From NCBI GenBank assembly GCA_907165275.2, contig OU015674.1:7093001-7157000 (forward strand): DNA of 64,000 nt, read 5' to 3'. The notes beneath the pieces were generated by a model. The model did no database searches. It had not been told where the DNA came from and saw only the letters and a list, made by a program, of their open reading frames with translations. A program made the position numbers and the translations under genes. This document shows positions 33,401-45,200 of the stretch, piece by piece. The DNA comes from Zygaena filipendulae. Its lineage: Eukaryota > Arthropoda > Insecta > Lepidoptera > Zygaenidae. The stretch's first letter is position 1; the number at the start of each line of letters is the position of its first letter.

Positions 33401-36400
33401 TATACTGGCAGCACTAATTGAGCGCTAAATGGTGACGTGTTTCAATTTCATCAGTTCCCGTTTTTGAGCTCTTAGACCGGCCGGTGTCGCTAGTACAGTA
33501 TTTTATTTGAAAAAAAATTCAAAAACGATTATTTTTCAAAAATTTTTCGCTACAATGGCAGCACTAATTGAGCACTAAATTATTAGCTCATGCGGATTCC
33601 GCTGCAACTGTATCATAACGCGGTCACGAAAGGTACACTGCTAGCTAAATCTGCTAGCTTAATTAAGTAAAAGTTATTGAAAAAAATTAAAAAAAAAAGG
33701 TAATTTTTCAAAAATTCTTTACCTAAAAATAATACCGCAGCACTAATTGAGCACTAAATGGTGACGTGTTTCAATTTCATCAGTTCCCGTTTTTGAGCTC
33801 TTAGACCGGCTGGTGTCGCTAGTACAGTATTTTATTTGAAAAAAAATTCAAAAACGATTATTTTTCAAAAAAATTTCGCTACAATGGCAGCACTAATTGA
33901 GCACTAAATTATTAGCCCATGCGAATTCCGCTGCAACTGTATTGTAACGCGGTCACGAACGGTACACTGCTAGCTTAATAAAAAGTTAGCAGTGTTCTCA
34001 TTTTTGTTCCACCTATCACAGCACCAAATTTTTTTTTTCAGCACTAAATTAGCACTAATTGAGCACTAAATTTTGACCTTAAAATCAATTGATTCTGCCG
34101 ACTTGACCTTTCTAGCTTGACAGACGTGTATTATGTTTTTATGTAAGTACCGTGTATACTTTCATAGCTGTTAGTTTGGAATTAAAACAGAAACTTCAAT
34201 TTTATTTATATGTACTTATAGATTTTATTGACTTCAAAAAGAGTAATGGTCAAATTTGAATAAAATTATTTGACTTTGACTTTGATATTATTCTATTAGA
34301 AAATTTTGTCAAAACTAAAAAAAATAGAAAAAAATCATGTACTAAGCGAAAGCTCACCTGAAAACCCTCAAAGTTTTCCTGCCGCTGTGGTAGTAGAACA
34401 CGTAGGAGTCGGTGGAGCTGAACATAGTGATGATGGAGAAGACTCCCTCCGCCGCTCTGGAGATGAGCTGCTGGACGGTGGCGCCTCGCTTCAGCTCGAT
34501 CAGCTCCAGACCGCCGCGGGTCGGCGCGCAAAGACCGACCTTGCCGTCTCTCGTGCAGGAACCGTTCCAACGAGGCACGAACCTTTGATAAGAATCGCCA
34601 TTTTGAATTAGTTAACTGACTACTGACTGGATTGGCGCGGTAGGTCACCATGCCTACTCGCAAATCAAAAGGTTATCGAGGAATTTTGCTGGTCATAATA
34701 TAATTATCATAATTTTCATTATATTATAATAGTTAATAAAGGCCTTTACCGGGAACCCCTTATGTGAAAACTGCCCGTGTGCAAGCGGGCTTACACAGAC
34801 TTCTAAAATCTTAGTACAAAAAAAAAATGAAATTTGAAGCCAAAATATTTCACGAACTGAGAAATTTCCAGTTAATTATTAATTTAAGAAATAAGAATAA
34901 TTATTCTTCAATTGTTACTTGCCTCACAAGCCGCTTGTTCTTGATGTCGAGTATGCCTGCTTTGTCATTTCCCACCACGGCCACCCAGTGGGGCTTGTGT
35001 GGTAGGGCCACTATTGACTGCATGTCTTTTATGCCACTATTTTTTACTGGTATCCTGAAATTACGAAAAAATATTTTACATAATTTTCACAACACCCCTT
35101 TATCAACTGCAATGTGCGCAGGTGCTGTTTGAATAGGAGCCTCCATAATTTTTCAAATTGTCCATAATTCAGACAGTTGTTACTCTGCCTATAAACATTA
35201 AACGATTTGCTTACTCTTTAATTATTTATGCTTATCGCTAGGTATTTGAATGAAATGCTACACTCTCTGTTTCCTTAAAGCTATAATTTGGACCTCTTCA
35301 AGATCAATGTGACTAGTTGTTTAATACCTTAACAACTTTAATCAACATCGTCACTCTTTATCAGGCGCGATTATAGACAAAATGTCTACCAAAAAAACCC
35401 TGTTGAAGCAGTTATCAGTCACCTATGAAGTCTAGCACCAGTTCTCGCGTGGAGCACGTGCAAGCAATCCCTTGAAGACTTGTCAACTCCAGGCGCGACT
35501 ATGTGGTGTTCGTCAGCTGAGACCACAGCAGCTCTATAACCTATGCCTCTAACCTCGTACTCTACCGTATAGATCCTTTCGCCATCTGAAGGGTGAAACA
35601 TGAAAATCAGTGTTAAAAAAAGCATTTTTGACTTTAAGTGTCATTAACCAAAAATAAGAAGGTCTTGGTTCTTGAGAGAGCGTTCATTGTTGATTGGAAT
35701 TGTAACGATTGTGTGTTTATTGCTCGACCTGCCATTTTGGTAACCTAGAGCAAAGAATTGATTGTAGAGAAAAACCCGTATTATTATATTGGGGAGACTG
35801 AACTGTACAAAGTTACCTTTTCTACTAGTTTTATTACTGGAAAACATTATCATTAACAAAATTATAATTAAATGACGCCATTATCAAAGACGAAGATTGC
35901 AGCACCAAAAATTTTAATACTGTATAAAGCTTGATTATACGAGAGAGTACCTGGAATAGTCCTGGTGACCAGTAAAGCGTTGGTTATATTGTCAACGTTA
36001 TCAGACGTGACTTGCATGGATATGGTGATGAACTTGGCGCCATCTTCCAGTAGTAATATCTGCTTTATCACCTTCTGCCCTTCCTTGAATACTACCTAAA
36101 GATTATTAAAGTTTTTTTTTTTTTTCATTTTACAAAGTATTCCTAAGGCTAAATTAAAAGTGTGCAAAAAGCTCCCATATCCTTCTATAGCAACAAATCA
36201 AAATTTCAATAACACAGTGCCAACACTCATCTAAAGTCATTATTATCTTTTGTCAATTTAAAATGGCTTTCTTTTAAAGTGAAGAATATATTTAGTTGAC
36301 CTGTTTCTCAGTAGTGTTCCATATAACAACGTTGCCAGATTCAGCTGTAACCACGTCTTCTCCATTCGGGGTGATCACTGCGTGAGTGACGATCGCTCCA

Positions 36401-39238
36401 AGTGGTGCATCAGCGAGTTGAGCCTGCAGTCTACCAGTGCTTGTGTCCCACAAACCCCAGCAACTTCGTGTCACAGTGACAGCCAGACATTTGTCACGCG
36501 CGAGACTAAAAATGAGATTACATCACTTTCAAGCAAAAATGACTATAGGATAGTCCTCATAGAGTTTCTTGGAGGATGCCTTCTTACGGCATTCGATGTC
36601 TGTCGGTTTATCCTATTAATATTATAAATGCGAAAGTGTGGATGTTTGGATGTTTGTTACTCAATCACGCAAAAACGGCTGAACGGATTTGGATGAAATT
36701 TGGCATGCACGTTGTCAGGAGTACAGAGAAGGACATAGGGTACTTTTTATCCCGGAATTCCTGCGGGAACTCCGAAATTACTGCGGGTAAAACGGCGGGG
36801 CACAGCTAGTAGTATAATAAAATTCATGCAGGTAAGGCAGAATCATTTTAAAAATTCAATTATTTGAAAAAAAAATCTTTGACCTCATAGATATTAAAAA
36901 GAAATGGTTAAAAATAAATCAAATCCGTTATTTACTATTATGTACTGTTATATACCTACTTAATCATTCCTCAAAAATTTGCTAGGTTCGGGTTCATTTT
37001 TGAAAACCTACAATTCATTAACCACGATGTGATCTTTGACCTCATAGATATTAAAAAGAAATGGTTAAAAAAAAATCAAAGTCTATTTCTATGGGAAAAT
37101 TTGCAAACGTAATTCGAAGTAAGTTGAATTTTATATCAATATCTTTTACCTAATGGAATCTATCGGTAGCTCTTGTCTGTCAATTTTGTGAACTTGCTCA
37201 AAGATGTTGTCAATGTTCCATATCTTGACAGTTCTGTCGATGGAGCATGTGATCACGTTGTTCCAAGTGCCGACGGTCAGAGGTTCCAACTGGACGATCC
37301 TTCCAAAATGGGCGTCAAGTATCTTGATCAGGTTTGTTGTCTTCAAACACCAAACATAGAGGTTTTTTCTGAAATTTCCGTTATCTACTATTATGTACTG
37401 TTATGTACCTACTTAATCATTCCTCAAAAATTTCCTAGGTTCGGGTTCATTTTTGAATACCAACAATTCATTAACCACGATGTGATCTTTGACTACCTCA
37501 AAAAGAAATTTTCGACTAATTAATATGCTGCCAAAAAGAAGGTTACCTGACTCCTGCTACTGCGTAAGTATTATTATTGCTTATCATGAAAGAATTAGAC
37601 AACGTCATCTTAGTCGATATATTACGTATAGTGTGTGGTAACTTCAATACTATTCCATCCAAATGATGGTCCTTCTCTTGCTCAACATCCACTTTTTCCT
37701 CCTGAAGCAAAAAGTTCAGTATTAAGATATGAAGCATAAGCATTAAAAGGTCATTAAAATCATAGATTTACTTCTTCATTATCCTCCTTGTCCTTTTCTT
37801 CTTGATTATTCTTCTTTTTACTTCCATCCACATGATCTCTTCTCGGTATGACGTGTTCAAAGTCCCATACAACAAAACTATACGTAGTTGTTGCTGCAAA
37901 ATGACAATAATGAAAACTTTTACACTAAAAGCACTTTGTGAATCACTAGTGTTTACTGTTTAAAACGAGGTAGAGAAATATATGAACGAAAAGAAAAAGA
38001 GAATAGACACTAAAACTTGCCAAGCAACATGCGATCTTTTCGGCCTCTCTTGAGCTGCAGCATAGCTTCAGCTGTATCAGTTTCCCTATGATGAAGTTCT
38101 TCAACTTTACTCCAACGAGACTCGGTTTCATCTAACTCGAATATCGATACCTGGAAAAATAATAATTATGAAAATTTACTGCCAATAAGTACCAATAAAC
38201 ATTAAAAAGGTTAAAAACATAGGTAACATAGGTACCTGATAACCTCTCTCAGGATCGCTACAGTAAATCCTGGTCCAGCCTTTGTTCAATGCTAATGCAC
38301 CTCTGCATCTAAGGGGATGCATCCAAATACCATTTTTGCAGAACTGAACCAATAATCTATCATCGTCAAGGTCACCACTCCACATCACCACAGCGAAATT
38401 CTCCAAATCTCGCAATTCCATAGCTGCCAATAATATATTTTTTTTAATGTACAAAAGTATTGTAAATACCTATTTCAAGGCGTTAATTAAATATTCAGAA
38501 TTTATTTGAATCCCCTCGAGAATTTTATATGTATTCGTATCATTTTAGGCAACAAAAGTAATTTTTGGCGAAAATAAATTCTTTTGCTTACAAAGTACTT
38601 CCCAAGACACGTCATCATATGGCGCCGTGTCAGGAGCTGGCACAATCTCTTGCTGCTCACCCCTCATGTTGTACCTCACCCATGAATGCGGTCCGTAAAT
38701 AAACATGTGATGGTTCAGGACATTGATCCCACGGACTGTCTCCCCTGAGTAATAATAAATATTTCGATAATTCTAACTGTAACTTTATTATTTCCACCCG
38801 GGGGTAAGAAAATAGTGGAAGATGCAGATACGCTTGTCAGTATACTGCATATACATTTGATTACCTTCGTCTAAAGGATTTTCAATCGTGACGTATTCGC
38901 TGGTCAGCATATTCAAAAGTATAGACTGAAACAATACACAACGTTTTCAGTTATACCTGTCTATCCCATAAAATTCCACTCATTAAAGCACCAGCAATTT
39001 CTTCACAGAGCTGATTGAAGCTTACCACAGAGTTATTGGTAGATGCGGCAGCCCACTTATTGTCAGGTGACAGCTCCAGATTCTGCATAATACCTTCGAG
39101 TTGCGGACATAGATCTCTAGCTAAATCAGATGTAGACAAATCCCAGGATATCACTCGACTAGATATCGATACGACGTAACGTTTATCTGAGCTGAGACGG
39201 ATGCCGAAGACAGCGAATTGATGGCCTTCTAGTGAATA
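30432..39238 (-). CDS. NWD-like gene: WD40-repeat C-terminal half, exons 19-32
   Basis: Fourteen exons. WD-type strand endings seen: [36 protein letters not shown] and VVIWNTT, with GH-type starts such as LEGHQFAV and LDAHFGRI. These suggest one or two beta-propellers, many blades diverged. A lysine/glutamate-rich insertion lies at the 37893-37772 / 37701 junction. Exon 23 (38150-38021) and exon 30 (35054-34923) end at GC donors. The terminal exon (30576-30432) encodes [10 protein letters not shown] through IVDPHE and is 3.8 kb from exon 31 because of the foldback insertion. Confidence 0.87.
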
Positions 39239-42200
39239 CTGGAAATTTCAACAGCACATTAATGTGGAACTCAAAAGAAAGGCCAGAAAAGAACATTGGA
39301 AGCTTTTAAACTAATTTCAAACTAAGTTACAAACTTTTAAAGGTCCACCAGGAGTGTGTAAACAATGATGGGAAGGAAGTAGAGCACAGTGGTTCTTCCC
39401 TTTGTCATGACATTGTTTCAGTAATGAGGCGACGGCGGGATTTTGATGGGCTTCGGGCAACAATCTCCCCACTAGTTGTGGCGCTAGCATATCGGGGTAC
39501 ACACCTAGGATTGCACCCCCAAGGCGTAGTGCATCTGCTACCAGCATAAGTTCTCTGAAAGTAAATCAAACTTTTAAAATATTGCTTATTTTATGAGAGA
39601 CATCTTTATGTTCCAGAAAAATCTCTTTATTTTTCTCTTCAAATATTGAATTACCTGACTGCATCCTTATTAACATGCAATTTAGCATCCTCAAAATCAG
39701 CAAGAACAGCTTGTAGAGGACAGCAGTAGAGCTTGGCGTGAAGCCACTCATAGTTGAAGAGTACTTCGGCGTAGAGATCAGCAAAACGTTTGGAGCGAAC
39801 CAAGTGGAAAGGCAACTCACCGAACTGAAGGTAATAGAAAAAACAAAACATAGGAGCATTTTTCATCTTTTCCGAGGAATCCATGAAATAGATTATAAAA
39901 AATTTAATTGAATTTGTGATGACATCATCGCATATTAGTGCTTATTACAGGAGCGACGACGTAAAGCAAGGGCAGTTTACAGCCCGCCAGTCGCTTCCCG
40001 TTTGCCACTAAATACCGTCGCGGTTTCTAAAAAAAGCCAAATTGTTTACGAGTTTTCTAAAAAAAGTCACATTTTTTTCATCTTTACGAGAGCAAACTTT
40101 GTGCATTCACCTTTCTTAAGTTGTATCTTTTGGATGATCCATCAGCAGATGTAAAAACAAGGGGTTGGAGGGGCACTTTTCTATCTGCTACCCCTTCTCT
40201 ATCAGCCAGGTTGAAACGATGACGTTGAATCTCAGTATATTTGAAAGGTTTAGGGGCGCCTCCACCCCAGATGCCTTGGAAAGAAAGAGTAGATTGTTAG
40301 ATTAGAAAGTAGTTGAATTGTTTTATTCTATTTTGTAAACATTTTTAAAAGTTGTATTTTTGATGGTGTTGGAAAATAAATAATTTTTTTATTCAATTGT
40401 TTTAGGAAGTTTATTAAACACATTTCTACCGCTTAAATTTATTTGTAAATAATTTTACAAAATTTATAAAGATTCATCCTTTTCTACCTTGTAGAAAATT
40501 TCATGTTTTTATAGCAGTTAGTTATGCGTTTGCTGTCGGTCAGTTGATCAGTCAGTTACGGTACTTAAAAATATACGAGTATAACTTCCTGTGTTCAAAT
40601 TTCGTAATTTCAGCCTTACCTAAATAATAATCGGCGATCATAGAATGAAAGTACATAGCCATGTTCATATTCTTGAAGTATCTCTCACGGGCTGTGTCTC
40701 TGAACTGTCTATGGTACCAGTTCATTACGGAGACGCCATCGGCTTCTCGCTCTGATAGGTAGTTTGGAAGATCATTACGAATCCTGAAAATAATTTAAGA
40801 TATCAGAAGACTGATCTGATCATTTAGGGAGATTACACAACGGAAATATTATGTATATTGTTGAAAACATCGGAACTACTTTGCTGGACATTCATATTTT
40901 GTTTCTTCAACAATATTTTCCTATGTACCTTTTGTCGTCTGTTGTCTGGAAAAGATTACTGTGAGCGATAAGAATGCAGCCTGATACTTAAATAATGTTT
41001 CTTTATTGTTGTTTTTGTGGTCTTCAATAATAATAATTAGTTTATCTGTCTATCTATTTAACTGGTCCGACTTTTTTCAGCAGCCTTAAGATTTTAAGGC
41101 TGCTGCTTTGTTTTTCTACACCAAGAATATTTTAAGACGATTCTTACTATTTACCTAGTCCACAACAGCGGTGGGATTCGCCTAACCGGTGGCAAATGGT
41201 ACTGATACACATCATCCAGTACCCTATCGTCTAGCGATATCAAATCCTCGAGTTCAGTCTCCGAAAGACCACTCCGGGCTGCGGTTATGTATGCCAGGGC
41301 GTGGAAAACTAGGAGTCGGCCGTGCTGTAATACGGAAAATAGCATGAGTATCAAAACATTTCGGTTTATTAGCTACACTAGGCGTTTGTTTCAGGTTTTC
41401 AATTGCTTCCTGTTGCAATTCCTCTTATCTACACTTGCTAAGTATTAATAGCAGTGCAGTGGTAGGTGGTGGTATAAGCAATTGCAGCGGGAGATAACTG
41501 CAGAAAAAACGTGTAACTGTAATCTCGTGGTAAGTACTTGTATCCATAGTAAAACCGTTACTAATTATCATCAATAAAGAATAGGCTAAGTAAATATGGA
41601 AATCTTCTAATAAAACAAGTGTTATTTTTGCTGCAAAAACCTGTTTTTCAATCCTTTCGAATAACATCATAATGGAATCCATGACCGTGGACGCTAAGTG
41701 AGTGTCCTGCGGTTTTGTGTAGCTTCGCCATCTGCAAACCTAAAACCAAATAAATTATGTATTAGAATGTTTAAAACTGGTTTCGCAAGTGTCTGAAGGG
41801 GTTACAGAAATGTGCAATCACACAAAAGTTTGACATCGGTATATAGCCCTAAAACCTTACTTCAAAATTTCATAATCAGTTTAAAAAAAATCTATTAACT
41901 ACTTTGATAACAATACAACTATGTCATATCACTAGCGCAGTCATGAACTGGTTAGGTGATGAGTCAGAACCGTCATTCTATACAAATTATTATTATTGTT
42001 ACTAAGATGCACAAAGTTAACGTAAGTAAACTTATATATAAAGTTTTGGGCTCGTTTATTTCATCTCACCGATTTTGTTACTGATGTCTAATGTAGACAA
42101 TTTTGAGAATACTATCATCAAATATGACTACATCTTTCTGTAACACCTTTTATTTTACACAAACTTTTTCTTCGCTAAAAAAATTGAAAAGATACCTCAG

Positions 42201-45200
42201 CGAAAACCAATTTGACGAAGATCGGAAGAGAACATTGACCAATCGCATTGGACACCAAACGCCATTGATAGTTTGAAAGATCCCGAGCGGCTGATGCCAT
42301 CCACAATCTGGAAGTAATAGATGCAACAATAATAATTTATGATTTAAATCGCTTGAATATGTATGACGCATTTTTTAAATTATTTTATTTAAGAGTAGGT
42401 ATTGTCATGTGTTAGACGATCCAAAGGTTTTCTATTAAGTTCTTCGTATTGGTGGCGAAACCTTGAAACTTACTTTAACACCTGCATGGCTACATCTTCT
42501 CCTAATGCTTTAACTTCCAAAAAGTTTTCTTCTGTATCTATCATCCGACGAAGAACATCGTATTCTTTGGAAACTTCCGGATTCATCTCCTCACACGCAC
42601 AAGTCACAATGATCTGCAAATTAGATAAATTAGTATGAATTCAATAAACTAAATTCAACAGTGTAAAATTGGCATTCTTAACAACAAGTGATAATTATAT
42701 TTTCTTCTGATCTACAGCTGAGTATGAAAAACGTTTTAAATTACCTTTTTCACTGTGATCTTTGACTCAAAAACGAACCATAAAGCTATGTGTCCTTATC
42801 TCAAATAGGGAACCTACAGATTATACAAGCAAGAGTTCTACCTTACAATGTGGTGGAAGCCTTGTCGGAAGCCAAGATACTTTATTGTTCTCAGTTCCAA
42901 TCCCGGTGAGCTGGTCCACTGAGTCCAGATATAGGAGCAATGGCTGCTGCTCGTTAGCCATTGTCAAAAGATGCTTAAAATGGGCCGTTAGAGGCACCAA
43001 ATCATCTGGTATGCTCTCGAATGGCAACGCGAAGTTATATGAGATCTGCAAAATGAAAGCATGTCTGTGTGTGCCTTGTCAACTTTCTATATATTCGGAG
43101 TCATGCCTTGGAGTTCCATCAATTATACCAACTTAACTGGATCACCAGTTTGGTTCATGAATATTAATATATAAGATTTCTTCTCTTGTCTCTCCCTAAC
43201 TTTTTAGTTTTGTTTTATTGGGTGTTACAAATAAATCCACTTTTAAGGTTTGGTTTTTCTAGATTATAACTCACCTGTTGACAGATGGAAATGAGTGTAG
43301 GCGTAAGGGCACTGGAGTCAGGGGTAGTCCCCAAGAACCTGATGATGTTAGTAGGACGTACCTCCGCGAACCAAGTATTAAGAGACATGGCTGAACTTTT
43401 GGACAATAAACTCGTCTTTCCACAGCCACCTGCAAATTTTAAAACTTTTACTTGTAACCATGTACAGTTGTACTCAAAAGTAACTTGATGATTGCAAAGT
43501 GTATTGAGTACCTATTTATTGTGATGTAGGTATGTACTTTTATTAATCATTTATTACCTTCACCATACAACACAAGCGGTTTATCAGAACTGTTCTTCAT
43601 GTAGTTCTCAATATATTGCAGCTCAGGCTCTCTTCCGTGGAACACTTTGACAGAGTTGTTGCAAGCGTGCAGATGTTGTAGGATCTCAGTCACTATTTGA
43701 CCCTGAGCACTGCTGTCCTCTTTGCGCATTGCCCTGGATTTAAGATAATTTGAGATATTGGAAAGTACTATATAGGCGATAGTCCACTATGTGTGCAGAC
43801 GATGTTTTCTCTAAGCTTTACCTAATATGCAAAACATCTAGATGATTAAGTAATTATAATTAACTATCTAGATGATTATCAGGCCATACTAAGAAGGATA
43901 GAGCTCTAATACTTTAATTTTAAGTCGTTTATTATTCTTACCTGTCGACCAACTTTATAATGTTCTTATAGAAGTGTGATATGAAGTGGTTCAAGTATTC
44001 ACCGTGCGTCTCCGTGTCTAGACCTTCTCGACCAATCCATTCTACGGTGTATCTGAAAAAATAGAGAATCTCTCCCTTAGAATCGAGTTGGCATGCCCGT
44101 GTAACATAGAAGAAGGCAAGATTTGGACTCCACTGAAGAACTCTGCATAATTATGTGACTAAGTATCCAATTGTGAAAGATGTAATGCTGACTGAAATGG
44201 TCCACTTAATATCTGTCATAGTATAGTGTTCTTAGACAATGTTCATCCCGAACAGAGGATAATACCTACCAGTGTAGTCAGTTAAGGGATGTATGCAATA
44301 TTTTGAGTTGCTTCGTACCCGTTGATTGGTAGTTTAGTACCAGTTGGACCTGTGTGCTAATACATTAGTTACATAGTTTTGGGATATATTGGGATGGAAT
44401 ATTCATATATTATGTTTTATGTTTCAAAGAAGAATCATCGTCGTTGCTGATCGATCAATATGAGATTGAGTTGCTAATAATATTTACTTCTGTATGTTTG
44501 TGGTCTCAATTTTATTCGGTAGTCGGACATCTCTAAGATCAGCTAGTAGTTTCGATGCTTCTGTGTCCAAACTCCTGTTGAGTATGTCCACGAAGTTGCT
44601 GGCCTTCTTCAGGTTTTGCAAGTTGATGTTGTTGATGTATCTTACATACGCCAGGCAATGATTCTTCGTGTTTTTGACGTTCAATATGCCATTTATGACT
44701 TCACGTTCGGTCACTGAAAAGAGAAACCATTGATTTTCTATAATATTACTTTTGGAAAAATCTGCGTTAAATGTTTGTGATTACTAAGGGCTATTACTTT
44801 CAGCTGCTGTATTTTCCTTCTTCCGTTTTTATTAGAGGCTTGGCTTATATACGTATAATTAAATTGTTACCCTTTAATGGATGCTAATTTGGGTAAAAAA
44901 TATTAATTATTAGTATAGACAAAATGCATTCTAGTTATACAGGATATCTCGTAAATCGACGTCAAGCCAGAACAAGGTGATAGACAACGTCATAACAGCT
45001 GTTAACAGAAAAATCTTTGCTATGCCTATTAAAAAAAGGACAGTCATTAAAAACTGACGAAAGCAATAATTTTGAAAAAACTTAAATTTTAAGCAGTAGT
45101 TCAGAAACACTATTCAAGATTACACAATAAGAAGGAAATTGAAAAAAAGTTAAGGTTTGTAGCAACAGGAGTTAAAGAAACGTCACAGGGTATAAATTTA

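Noticed and set aside
30597..34127. CRISPR-like array of regularly spaced repeats
   Set aside because: Units are 320 bp, contiguous and mirrored, without unique spacers, in an animal intron.
34306..34611. 101-codon + strand ORF
   Set aside because: Antisense of NWD exon 31, which is supported by frame and splice sites on the - strand.
42402..42638. + strand ORFs over 42402-43488
   Set aside because: Antisense of NWD exons 9-11, where the - strand encodes the Walker motifs.
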